Assembly: GCA_029204225.1 (NCBI GenBank)
Contig: CM055100.1
Location: 63,905,067 to 63,969,066, forward strand
DNA from: Diphasiastrum complanatum
Taxonomy: Eukaryota > Streptophyta > Lycopodiopsida > Lycopodiales > Lycopodiaceae
DNA length: 64,000 nt
Direction of reading: 5' to 3'
The position numbers were made by a program, and so were the translations under genes. The notes beneath the pieces are model-generated. The model was not told the origin of the DNA and searched no databases. It was given only the letters and a program-made list of their open reading frames with translations. Of this stretch, positions 1 to 10,402 are shown one piece after another (positions within the stretch are counted from its first letter, which is position 1; each line of letters starts with the position of its first letter).

Positions 1-1549
1 GCGTAGGAATATTGAGGGCCAGTTTGATGCAGGAGTTGAATTTCTCAGAGGAAGGCAAGGATGAGGAGGTAGCACGAAAGACTGAAGAATATTGTGAAAG
101 CATCAAGCGATCATTTGAGTTAAGCGCACTGAAGATAGTCGAGTTTGTGGAGGCCATTAAGGAGGCCGCAAGAGAGACAATAAAATCTAACGCAAGCAAA
201 AGTAATGTGGCACTTGGTCTTCCGAGGAAGAAGGAACTGACATTGCAAGAACTCTTGAAGAAAAAGCCGGAGGCATCAGAAGTTGGTACTTATATCACTG
301 GAGAGGCTAAGGAGATATTTGAGGATGCAGAGGAAACAATGGTGGACATGGGGAAGAAAGCTGGAGAGCAAGCTTCTGAGTTAAGCTCGAAAGGAAAAGA
401 GTACGTGCAGAAAGCTATGGATCAATCTGATAAAAAACAGAACATAAAGGAAAATTTACGGCGAGTGGAGGAACAGATAGGCCATAAACTTCAAGAAGCA
501 GGACAGCAGGCAAACCAGACCGTGGGGATGATGAGAGGGATTGCAAACAGGGCTAAATCTATGATCGCAACAGTGACATACAAATCTTTTCAAGCCATTC
601 TCCGCTTGGTGCATCTTTTCTCGTTCTCGACGATCTTTGGAATGAGTCTCTGGGTAACTTTCATCTCGGGTCTGATCCTTGCTCAAAGCACCTCGAAGCA
701 GCAGTTCGGTTACCTACAGAGTCGAATTTTCCCTATCTACTTTCGTATCATGGCATTTGGAGAAGCTCTGCTTCTGGTGACACATGCATTACTCCATCCT
801 TGGCCGTCAGCCGATTCCGCAGAACGATGGCAATACCAGAATCTCTTCTGGTCGCTTTTCATGACTCTGCTTAACATCTTTCTTTTGGAACCTTTGGCAA
901 CAAAAGTACGCACTCCTCTACCATGTCAAGACTTTTGGCTGCTTTGAATTAAACTGCTGACAGCAGTTTCCCTATGTTTGAGAGAATTTTTTTTGGATGA
1001 AGAGTGACGCTCTGTTGTAGTGCTTGTTTCTTGTATATCATCTGGACCCTTGGCTTCCTTGACTTGACATTGTGACAGCATGTTTTTCTGTATTGTGAGG
1101 ATATTTCAGGATGACTGTGATCACCATATCTCTTGTAGACGCTTTTTCCTACCATATCGACTAGTTTGATTTGACATCGTGAAAGCACTTTCTTTGTACT
1201 TGCGAGAGAATTTTAGGATAGAGAGTGATTATCATCTCTCTTGTAGCCTCAATGGAGATTGATACAGAAGTTGATTGTTCTTGGCATCAATACTTGACAT
1301 TTGCTTCCACCTTTTTGGTTGAATGTTTTTCAGATAATGTTCGAGAGGCTGAAGATGGAGAAGGAAGAAGGAAGAGGTCTGCAAGACACGGACGAGTTGG
1401 CTGCTTTGGATGAACGAACTAGAACGCAATTGAATGCAGTGAATCGAAAGTTCAACCGCATGCATAACTACTCATCAGCAGCAAATCTGGCTAGTTTAGC
1501 TTGTCTCACCTATCATCTCTGGCACTTGGATCGTCGGCTTGTCATGTAA
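1..1549 (+). CDS. LEA-like/TMEM205 (DUF4149) domain membrane protein, 3' part
   Basis: The reading frame is open from the window edge, so the 5' end lies outside or the exon starts at an acceptor near base 6. Exon 1 ends at 905 (aaa|gtacgc) and exon 2 runs 1334-1549 (tttcag|ataatg); the splice is phase 0 and joins LATK to IMFERLKMEKEEGRG. About 369 residues are visible. Counting from codon 12-14, residues 30-185 are charged, Lys/Glu/Ala/Gln-rich and probably helical, like late-embryogenesis-abundant repeats. Hydrophobic segments follow at about 196-225, 237-262 and 279-296, and the C-terminal segment comes from exon 2. This pattern matches the TMEM205/DUF4149 family, and the LEA-like plus TMEM205 fusion is known in plants (for example At1g72100). 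The protein is expected in a membrane; its biochemical role is not established. No stop or frameshift interrupts it, so it is probably a live gene. Confidence 0.85.
960..1250. repeat. Diverged tandem repeat inside the LEA/TMEM205 intron, period about 107 bp
   Basis: The blocks TTGACATTGTGACAGCA (about 1064) and TTGACATCGTGAAAGCA (about 1171) are 107 bp apart. Each is followed by a GAGAGAATTTTAGGAT-like block and a CATCTCTTGTAG-like block. A third, weaker unit lies near 978-1025. The copies are well diverged. Confidence 0.5.
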
Positions 1550-1639
1550 ATCAACAAGTAACTTAACTCTTTTTTCATCAGATCGGATGACTAAAGAGTG
1601 TTAATTACAGCAGTAGAATAATACTTGTAAATTCAGACA

Positions 1640-1960
1640 ATACATGATTGAACTGTCATTCACTTTTTGTAGAACAGTCTTTGATAGAATGCTTTGGAAC
1701 ATTGTGCGTGAATCTCTTGTTATATGGATTAAAATGTTATCCACTTTTTCTAGAACAATTTTTGCAGAAATGCCTTGGAAAATTGTGAGCATCTCTTGTT
1801 ATATGGATTGAAATGTTATTCACTTTTTCTAGAACATTTTTTGCTGAAATGCCTCGGAAAATTGTGAGCATTTCTTGTTGTATGCATGAAATGTTATGCA
1901 GTTTTTCTAGAACAATTTTTTATGAGATGTCTTGGAAAATTGTGAGTGAATCTCTTGTTA
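1640..1960. repeat. Four-unit tandem repeat, period about 79 bp, downstream of the LEA/TMEM205 gene
   Basis: CACTTTTTSTAGAACA-type blocks recur at 1661, 1742, 1821 and about 1899, giving spacings of 81, 79 and 78 bp. Each is followed by GAAATGCCTTGGAAAATTGTGAG-like sequence and CATCTCTTGTTATATGG-like sequence. The array begins about 90 bp after the stop codon and may be part of the 3' UTR or flank. Confidence 0.8.
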
Positions 1961-2376
1961 TTCTTGGATTGGAGTGATGGAAAATCTTTCACCGCTTGAA
2001 CCCCTAAGCTCCTCTACAAGGGTTCTGTTTTCTCATTTTCTAGATCTTTCATCACTCTTACATCCTTTGATGTTGGGGGAAGCCCCTTTTAAAGCCTACT
2101 TATTATCTTAATGGAACTGGCTGATTTGAAGCGCCCCACTGCTGCATTTTGTTATAAATGTTCATATTTTGCCAGTTTTTCATATTTATCCATTGAAAAG
2201 AGTATGTAGCAGGTATGCCATGTGGCAAAACTTTGATTTTTTGGGCATAAAATATCCCCATCCCTGCCCCTCGTCTCTTACTGGGATGGAGGGGATTACG
2301 CCCGGCACCGTGCATCGATTCCCACATGTCCCAGGCGAAATCCGCTCCTGCCTGTTTTGTTTTCTTTTTTTTAATA

Positions 2377-2426
2377 TTGGTTGGCCGGGCCAACCAAAAT
2401 TTATCCCATAAGTTTTCTTATGGGAT
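2377..2426. repeat. Two back-to-back perfect hairpins
   Basis: The first has 10-bp perfect arms TTGGTTGGCC (2377-2386) and GGCCAACCAA (2388-2397) around one G. Five bases later, the second has 9-bp perfect arms ATCCCATAA (2403-2411) and TTATGGGAT (2418-2426) around the loop GTTTTC. Confidence 0.85.
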
Positions 2427-2984
2427 TTCTCAAAGGCCATATATATTGTGTGTACCCGGGCGAGCTGGTGCCCGGCGCCACCCCTGCCCCACCTCCCCGG
2501 CGCCATCTCGGCCCGCCTGCCTAGCGCCTTATGTAGTGTGCCTGCTAAAATTCATTTTTAACAAGCACCCTGCGCCTGCCGGATCGGGAAGAAATGGGTC
2601 GGGCAGCCCACTCCACGTGTCGCAGAGGCACGGGAGCGGGCATTACCCCGCCTCCCATGCCAATAAGCGACTACGATCACTGCCAACCTCCAGCTTGGGC
2701 TTGGCTTAGTGGCAGGACGCGGCATGGCATTACTGCCCTGGCTGCGCAAGCAGGCTGGTGCTTGAGAAAGAAAATCTCTTTCGTGGGCATAGCTAATTTG
2801 CCCCCAGTTCGATTTTGGGATGCACCCAAAAAACAAATTGTAAGCACCAGGATTTTATTTTATTTTTTATTTTTTTTATATAGTTACGCCACTAGTGGGT
2901 TATATACAATGTATACAGCCTAGCCATGCCATTTGGACAATGCCAAGAGAGGAGCAAGCTCCTTACAATGTCACTACGCAACAT

Positions 2985-3050
2985 TTGGGATTCGAGTCTG
3001 CGCCATGCTGGTCGCAGTCAACCACTCTACCCAAGCACCGCGCTGCGATG
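2985..3050 (-). repeat. tRNA-like (SINE head) candidate with pol III A and B boxes
   Basis: Read on the minus strand, TGGGTAGAGTGG (A-box-like, 3033-3022) is followed by GACTCGAATCCC (B-box-like, 2999-2988), about as far apart as in a tRNA gene. No acceptor-stem pairing or complete cloverleaf was found, so a tRNA-derived SINE head or a decayed tRNA is more likely than a working tRNA gene. Confidence 0.4.
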
Positions 3051-3666
3051 GACACTTGGATTTTCATTGGTACAAAATTTGTCATGCATCTATGGCTACA
3101 CAAAAAGAGTAGTAGTTATCAGAGCTACCCAAGCGGCCTTGAATTTTTTATGGGATAAAATCTTCTTGGATGCAACGTGTGGCTTCTAAGATGGGAGTTA
3201 GATACGAGTTTAAGGTCGGTCCACGGCCTAGCATCTAAGGAGTAGGGGGCGATTGGCCCGGTGCATCCTCAACCACAAGTTTTTTTTCTTTGGGGGGGGG
3301 GGGGGGTTATCTAGGCAAACATGCCTAGCTCCTCACGTGCATGTGCCTGGGCGTGGGGTTGCTTGCCCGCGGCGCGCTGGGCTGCCCGATGCCACCGCTT
3401 GCTTGCCCACGACGCGCCTGGCTGCCTAGGTCCTCGCCCCAACCCATGCCTATTGAAAATCGACTGCACCTGTACACCCCGCCCGCCCAGGCATTGGGGC
3501 TACGTGGCACCCAACCACTGGCTGGGGCCAAACGCCCCTCGGCTAAATTGCTAGGTGCTCTTCAATCATTGGTGTTCCCCATGTTTAGTACTAGGTGCCA
3601 TTATGTCATTAGCCATTCACAAGAAAGTTTTGGGTGAGAGATTGTTTTGTTGGTCATCAATACAAA

Positions 3667-3729
3667 ATGCACATGAGCACTTGATTAAGTCTTGAAAATG
3701 CAAATGAGCACTTAATTAAGTCTTGAAAA
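3667..3729. repeat. 32-bp direct duplication
   Basis: Two adjacent near-identical units contain ATGAGCACTTGATTAAGTC and ATGAGCACTTAATTAAGTC, each ending in TTGAAAA. Confidence 0.8.
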
Positions 3730-4155
3730 ATGTATCCTCTAGTAATCTTTTCCACCATTTAAAGGATCCTTTACCTTGTAGAACATATCATTGGGATATA
3801 TAACAAGGCCCATTCTCTTTTATGGTCCATTCTAATAATGGGTCGACTTTTAAAGGGCGCATTTTTTCTTTTACTCTTTGGTGAGTTATGATGTGCTTCT
3901 AAATTCCTTTTATGGATTTCCAAGATTCATAAATATGTTAGGAAAATAAACAAGTGCATTGTGGCAAGCCACCGGGCTGTCTTTGCAACATGCAATAAAC
4001 TGTACGTTGTTAAAAAAAAATTAATGGCTATTCTCCTTCACACATGTAGTATATTGGTGAATGATCTGACCAGTAAGTGTACATAGTTCCAGATAATTTT
4101 TTTGGATTTTGTATGTTTGTCCAGACATGATCTAATTGTGTGCCATATATAGTTG
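3730..4155. other. AT-rich intergenic stretch, nothing recognised
   Basis: No open frame with family resemblance, RNA gene or structured repeat was seen between the 32-bp duplication and the LINE-like fragment. Confidence 0.5.
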
Positions 4156-4410
4156 TTACTTGTTGAAAGGATATTTGTATATTATGTTCACGCACAACTG
4201 AGTGAAGTTTTTGGAAATTTTGTTTATATTTAATGTACTAATATTTATGTCGCCTAGTAGAACAATGGATGCGATTTTGGGAATGTTGTTAAGTATTATA
4301 TTTAGTTGTTCAATAAATGTGGAAATAGTAGAATTTAAATGTCTATATATCACAACAATATGCAGATAGGCATTATGAGTAAATGTGGCATGAATAATTT
4401 CACTGTGCAA
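4156..4410 (-). pseudogene. Possible LINE endonuclease (EEP domain) fragment
   Basis: An 84-residue AT-rich frame shows the order VVIYRHLNS, TFIEQLNIIL, IVLLGDINI. This resembles the core of the endonuclease/exonuclease/phosphatase domain of non-LTR retrotransposons, where a YRPPNS-type strand precedes an LLGDFN-type metal-binding strand by about 30 residues. The D of LLGD is present. Nothing before or after it continues the domain, so it is at best a short relic. It ends about 20 bp before the family A LTR. Chance resemblance in AT-rich DNA remains possible. Confidence 0.45.
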
Positions 4411-4428
4411 TGTATTAAATAATGAAAC

Positions 4429-5340
4429 TGAAGAATCAAAATGTTTCTATTTACAAAGCTTTGCTAGCTTTCAGCCCTCTACCTGACGAAAATGTTCGCG
4501 AACACGAAAGATTCACGAACACACGAACGCGAAAGATTCGCGAAAGAAAATCTTTCGCGGTACAGCAATAGAAAGTCAAACGACGCGACACAAAAATCGT
4601 CGCGAAATCTTTTTCTGCCCTCATGCTCCAAAAAGGACCACAAGATCATGCAAGTATGCAAGTACCCAGAAGTACAGATATCTGATCTGATAGCATGACA
4701 TCAGCAGATACACTTTGGGTCGATCGTGGCTAATCTGCCACTTGTAATTTTCTGATTAGTTGTAGATACTTAATTACTCTAATCTAGAAGTTGCACAGAG
4801 CAACTATATACTCTCTGGATGATACTTGACATACAGACAGATACATGAAGTAGTCTGATGCTAGTAAGCAATCAAGACAAAAATATAGAACTGAGGTCCG
4901 CCTGCGAGCGAGACAATTCTCTGTAAGCAGGATCCACAGAGATCCACAAGTCCTCTAGTAAACGAGACACTACTCGTGAGAAAACTGTATTTCTCTCACG
5001 CCAACGCACTACGTGGATCTGCATGCAGTAGTGCTTGAAGAATCAGAAAAAAAATCAATAGATGATCTTGTAGCCATTGTGCACATGCCACCTTTATGAT
5101 GTATGATCTTGAATGCAAATGTGTCTGTTGTTATTCGTGTGTCTAATTTTCTCTTTCATTTAATTCCGCACATTGGTTGAAATTTTGTTGAATGCTACAT
5201 TAAATTATAAACGTAGATCAGCAGTGCCTTACTACATTTTGGAGGACTGTAGGAGTGATTCAGCTGAGCAATCACATCTGAACTCCATCCGAACTATTCA
5301 TGATTGTTTCGCTTTTCGCGATCCATTCGTTATTTCATCA
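4429..5340 (+). repeat. Family A LTR 1 (5' LTR)
   Basis: Starts TGAAGAA and ends TTTCATCA just before the primer-binding site. Near the start are several GAAAGATTCGCGAA-like words and a hairpin with 9-bp perfect arms CGCGAAAGA (4539-4547) and TCTTTCGCG (4551-4559). By eye it is close to identical to LTR 2 and LTR 3 apart from small indels and substitutions. Confidence 0.85.
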
Positions 5341-5341
5341 G

Positions 5342-5353
5342 TGGTATCGGAGC
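5342..5353 (+). other. Primer-binding site, initiator tRNA-Met type
   Basis: TGGTATCGGAGC lies one base after the LTR. It is one substitution away from the usual plant copia site TGGTATCAGAGC, which the downstream copy at 10391-10402 retains. Confidence 0.85.
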
Positions 5354-5456
5354 CTACCTATCTTGTCATAATCTGACGTAGCCAAGAAGCTACCAGATCC
5401 ATAAGGCCAAGCATTCAGACGAACAACCTTCAACAAAAGAACAGACTCTAGAAGCA

Positions 5457-6330
5457 ATGGCTTCAAGCATACAGAGCAAGATCTGTACAATTCTAGTCTG
5501 AAAAGTTAAGACATCATTGATACTCAAGGGCGAAGGATTATTCCCCTGGGTGGATGGCACGGAGGAGATGCCTACAACATCAGGCAAGGAGCTACGCGAG
5601 GGGAGGGAAAAGAATGACAAGGCAGTAGCCTTGCTATCTTCATCCATTGAAGATAGTCTCACACTTGACCTGGCAACACTCTCCAAAGCTAAGGAGATGT
5701 GGGATGCACTGCTCATGATAATTCAAACGAAATCAAGAAGTTAAATCATGATGCTGAAAGATCAACTGACAAATCTACAATGGGATGGGAAAGACCTCAC
5801 TTCTTTCGTAAGAAAGATAAAAGATCTATTTCTATCACTACATAACTCTGGAGCAGAGAATGCAGTGTCAGCTGAGAAGCAGCTCACTTACCTGTTGAGA
5901 GCCTTACCCAGATCTTTCCAGACGACGAGAACACTGCTCGCGAAAGATCCTACCATGAACCTCGAAAAGGCGATTGTTGAGATTCAAGAGGAAGTCGAGG
6001 CCAAAGAACATCTTGATCTCAAATATGGTTCTAACCAGGCCCTATACGGCAACAAAGAAAAATCCAAGAAACAATTTGAGCCTAAGAGGGAGTCGAATCA
6101 GTCAGGATCGTGATCAGCAAGCAGAGGAGACCAGCAAAGGCAACCGGAAAAACAAAGGGAGGTCGAAGCAGCAAGGTGGAGAAAAGAAGACTTGCGTGAG
6201 ATGCGGAAGAGATGGACACACAGTTGATACCTGTTGGCTCAATCCAAAGATTGAGTATATCCACTGCCACAAGAAGGGTCATGCAGCCATGAATTGCCGC
6301 CTGAACCCAAGAAACAAATCAGCGAAGAAC
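5457..6330 (+). pseudogene. Family A gag, internal region 1
   Basis: The frame begins at ATG 5457 (MASSIQSKIC), hits TGA at 5499, continues as a UBN2/retrotrans-gag-like helical region through 5744, has another stop and then runs on from 5748 to about 6100. A frame change leads to the nucleocapsid zinc knuckles near 6190-6290. The first knuckle, CVRCGRDGHTVDTC, is a normal CX2CX4HX4C. The second reads YIHCHKKGHAAMNC, with Tyr in place of the first Cys. A full-length copia gag is comparable in size, but this copy is broken by at least two stops and one frameshift. Relative to internal region 2 it also lacks a short stretch near residue 15. Confidence 0.85.
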
Positions 6331-7480
6331 ATACAAGAGAACAGCAATAGTTTATCCTATGTCGAGGAGCCTGAGAGCTCGAAAATGGGCCAAGAAAGAT
6401 CGAACAGAAATTGTTTGACCGCCTATATCTGTGAAGACGTGTGTGCAGCGTCAACATCTGACACACACGAGGTGATCCTAGATTCAGAAGCGACCTCACA
6501 CTTCATGACATCAAGACGAATAATGTCTGATTTCAGAAGTGCTGATCCTTCAAGATTCATTATTCTTGGACATGGATCTAAACATCAAGTGAACGGTATT
6601 GGTTCACTGTGGCTCAACACCAACGGCAGAGACAGACAACTCAAAGATGTTCTGTTCGTGCCTACACTTCAGCAAGACTTGCTTTCTGTAGCAAGAATAG
6701 CAGATGCAGGGATGCGTGTGACGTTTTTTGATGAAGCATGCAACGTGGTTGATGCCAGTACCAGTACCCTGGTCGCTCAAGGCATAAGAAAGGGTAATCT
6801 ATATCATCTGAAGGTACGCCTACCTGCAGATCAGGTGCATCGGACTCATGATGATTCGCGAGACACTTTGTGGCATAGGAGACTCTGCGACATGAATTCA
6901 ATGGCACTTTACCAAGCAAGCCTTCATGGAACGATAACAGCGGTCAACATCTCGAATGCAACCAGTTCGACCACATGTGATGCATGTTTGAAGAGCAAGA
7001 TGTCGCGCACTCCATTCGTCAAAGACTCCTATAGAACGACCAAGATTCTGGAGTTAGTGCATTCTAACATCTGTGGGCCTTTCAATGTGATCTCAGTAGG
7101 AGGTTCAAAATATTATATAACCTTCATTGATGATTATAGTAAATTCGCCAAAGTGTACTTTATTCAGAATAAATCTGAAGCACTTGATAAATTCACAAAA
7201 TATGTGAATTGGGTTGAGAGATGTACAGGCAACAAAGTGAAGCAGATCAGGATAGATCGTGGTGCCGAATACATCTCGAATCGCTTCACTGACTTCTGCA
7301 ATGATGAAGGATTGAAGCCTACCCACCACAGCACAATGGTGTTGCAAAAAGAAAGAACAGGACCTTGATGGAAGCTGCCAGATGCATGATGGCCTACTTG
7401 AAGGCTCCAAGGATATTGTGGGCTGAAGAAGTAGCTATAGCCGCATACATCCAAAACAAAACAGGTAAGTCTGGTGTCCC
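6331..7480 (+). pseudogene. Family A protease, pre-integrase and integrase, internal region 1
   Basis: The protease region reads VILDSEATSHFMTS; the retropepsin active site is normally D-S/T-G, so Gly is replaced by Glu. GAG-pre-integrase follows (LWHRRL, then CDACLKSKMS). The integrase core begins ILELVHSNICGP, where the first catalytic Asp of the DD35E triad is Asn. The second Asp is present in IRIDRGAEY. A deletion and frameshift near 7318-7335 destroys the region of the third residue (the NGVAE motif) and creates a stop at 7366. The coding sense resumes in another frame (MEAARCMMAYLKAP). Confidence 0.88.
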
Positions 7481-7599
7481 TCACACGACACCGAGTTATG
7501 GTGGGGTAGAAAGCCCAACCTGTCTCACATCAGAATCTTTGCCTGTGCAGCTTATGCACACATTCCTGATAAGCTTCGAAAGAAGCTTGACGAAAAGCC

Positions 7600-9469
7600 G
7601 AACAGGGATTTTTGGTAGGTTATGACAACAACTCGTCATACTATAGAGTCTACATGCCAGACACAAACACTATGAGAATAGTAAGAGATGTCAGATTTGA
7701 TGAGAGCAAGACAATGGCCAATGACGATCCTGTCAGCTATGAAGTTTTGGAGAGACAGTACTATGACCTGCTGCCAGTGAGAGAGGGAGTAGAGGACGAA
7801 CACAAAAATGAAGATTTTCGAGTCGTTTTCCATTCGAGTGACAAATCTGAAGACAAAAGATTCGAGAGGTAGCCTACTGCTACGGTTCTTGTAAACCAAG
7901 ATGGTTCCGGACCTAGCAGAGCAGACAAAGACAAAGGCATTGCTGTCCCAGGATAATCTTCTAGAAGGTTGACAAGACCAAGAAGAGTGCCAGCAAGATA
8001 TGTGTCAGGAAGCTTCGCTTCTACATCAGAAGAGTTCTGTGGAGAAATGGAGTCCATGAGGAAGAACCAGGTATGGACGTTGCAGCCATTACCACATAAT
8101 TGGAAGACTGTTAAAAGCAAATGGGTTTTCAAGCTCAAATACGGACCATCACGAAATACAAGGCAAGACTGGTAGCGAAGGGTTTTTCTCAGATATATGG
8201 TATTGACTACTCTAGATCCACATTGTGGACAAGAAGACAGCCTTCTTGCATGGCGAACTAGACGAAGAGGTCTATATGGATCAACTCCCAGGATATGTCT
8301 CGAATTCACTTCCTGACTATGCATGCAAAATGCATAGCAGTATCTACGGTCTAAAACAGTCAGCTCGACAATGGTACAAGAAGAAAGATCAAGTCCTGCA
8401 ATCATTAGGATTCAAGCCAATGTTGGCTGATTCCAATGTGTACGTCAGATTAACAGACAGGCATATCATCATCATGGCTATGTATGTGGATGACACTCTG
8501 ATACTTTGCAAGAGTGAGCAGCGGATTGCTGAAGTGAAGGCAGACATCTCGAAATATTTCAAGATTCTGGATCTGGGAGAAGCCAGGTGTTACCTGGGCT
8601 TGCAAATTGAAAGGGACTATGAGGGAGGTAAGTTATACCTTCACCAGTCCAGATACACCCAGAAGATCCTAGAGGATTTTGGGATGCTGAACTGCAAAGG
8701 AGCGAATACTCCAATGATCGCAGGGACGGTGCTAACAAACGATGACTGTCCAAAGACTGAGGAAGAGAAAAACAAATGTAGGTCACACCTTACAGGAAGC
8801 TGATAGGTTCGTTGATGTACCTTGTAGACAACACACGCCTTGACATTGCTTATGCGGTGTTCAGGATGAGCCAATTCTGCACGAATCTAGGCTCGACACA
8901 TTGGAAGATTGCAAAGCAAATTTTGCAAAATCTTCAATTAACGAGGGATTATGGCTTGTGTTATTGTCGTGACGCAGATCTCAGGATGCTTTCCTACAGT
9001 GATGCTAGTTGGGCATCCCTCAAGGACGATCGTAAAAGCGTCTCAGGAGGATGCACCATCGCATCAAGAGCAGTAGTTCTCTGGGTCAGCAAGAAGTAGA
9101 CCATTGTGGCCCAGCCATCCTGCGAAGCAGAGTACGTTGCAGCGGCAAAGATGGCCAACGAGATAATCTGGTTAAGTCAGTTCCAGGACAAATTGGGCAA
9201 AACAAGAAACGAGCCTCTAGTCTTGCAAATGGATAACAACTCTGTAATACATCTGACGAAAGATCTTGTGTTCCATTCCAGAACAAAACACATCGCGATC
9301 AAGTATCACTTGATCAGGGATCTAATTGAAAAGAAGATGTTGCAGACCACCTTCATCGGAACGAAAGACATGGTTGTTGACATCTTCACAAAAGCCCTAG
9401 ACAAAGGACTTTTTGAGAGACAGAGGAGCAGTCTTGGGATTGTAAAGCTATCATGCTTTGAGAGGGAGC
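7600..9469 (+). pseudogene. Family A reverse transcriptase and RNase H, internal region 1
   Basis: The integrase C-terminus (VGYDNNSSYYRVYMPD) leads to the reverse transcriptase. The palm motif MYVDDT is intact near 8480, and DKKTAFLHGELDEEVYM and IYGLKQSARQWY are typical copia blocks. A frameshifting deletion near 8210 removed about 75 bases that the D copy at 31430-31510 still has. RNase H follows (YSDASWA, then SCEAEYVAAAK and HSRTKHIAIKYH), with a frameshift near 8800 and a stop at 9097-9099. The purine-rich tract GAGAGGGAG ends just before LTR 2. Confidence 0.88.
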
Positions 9470-10389
9470 TGAAGAAACAAAACGTTTCTGTTTACAAAGC
9501 TTTGCTAGCTTTCAGCCCTCTGCCTGACGAAAATGTTCGCAAACACGAAAGATTCACGAACACTCTTACGAGAAGACACGAACGTGAAAGATTCGTGAAA
9601 GAAAATCTTTCGCGGTATAGCAGGAGAAAGTCAAACAACGCGACACGAAAATCGTCGTGAAACCTTCTTCTGCCCTCACGCTCCAAAAAGGACCACAAAA
9701 TCATGCAAGTACCCATAAGTATAGATATCTGATCTGATAGCATGACATCAGCAGATACACTCTAGGTCATGGCTAATCTGCCACTCTTGTAATTTTCTGA
9801 TTAGTTGTAGATGCTTAATTACTCTAATCTAGAAGTTGCACAGAGCGACTATATACTCTCTGGATGATACTTGACATACATACAGATATATGAAGTAGTC
9901 TGATGCTAGTAAGCAATCAAGACAAAAATACAAAACTGAGGTCCGCCTGCGAGCGAGACAATTCTCTGTAAGCAGGATCCACAAAGATCCACAAATCCGC
10001 TAGTAAGCGAGACACTACTCATGAGAGAATTGTATTTCTCTCATGCCAACGCACTACGTGGATCTGCATGCAGTGCTTGAAGAATCAAAGAAAAATCAAT
10101 AGATGATCTTGTAGCCATTGTGAACATGTCACCTTTATGATGTATGATCTTGAATGCAAATGTGACTGCTGTTATTCATGTGTCTGATTCTCTGTTTTAT
10201 TTAATTCCACACATTGGTTGAAATTTTGTTGAATGCTACATTAATTTATAAACATAGATCAGAAGTGCTTGACTACATTCTGGAGGACTGTAGGAGTGAT
10301 TCAGCTGGTAGTGACCAGAGATCACATCTAAATTCCATCCGAACTATTCGCGACTATTTTGCTTTCGCGATCCATTTGTTGTTTCATCA
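9470..10389 (+). repeat. Family A LTR 2 (shared middle LTR)
   Basis: Starts TGAAGAAACAAAACG and ends TTTCATCA. It is flanked by internal sequence on both sides: the polypurine tract of region 1 upstream and a primer-binding site downstream. It therefore serves as 3' LTR of one unit and 5' LTR of the next. Confidence 0.88.
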
Positions 10390-10390
10390 G

Positions 10391-10402
10391 TGGTATCAGA
10401 GC
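10391..10402 (+). other. Primer-binding site of internal region 2
   Basis: TGGTATCAGAGC is an exact match to the sequence complementary to the plant initiator tRNA-Met 3' end. Confidence 0.9.

Larger units (their letters stand above)
1965..3660. other. GC-rich intergenic patch without a supported gene
   Basis: The segment 2240-3560 is much richer in G and C than its surroundings. It holds CCCGGC/GCCCGGG-type words, a run of 15 G at 3292-3306 and several overlapping open frames on both strands. None of these frames resembles a protein family, and their composition fits unselected GC-rich DNA. The patch may be a decayed transposon or a foreign segment. Confidence 0.4.

Noticed and set aside
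2103-3637. Several overlapping frames of 60-130 residues in the GC-rich patch
   Set aside because: They overlap on both strands, are Pro/Arg/Ala-rich as expected from composition, and show no domain.
5974-7368. 464-residue frame as a host gene
   Set aside because: Its zinc knuckle, protease, pre-integrase and integrase motifs and its LTR context make it a broken copia polyprotein.
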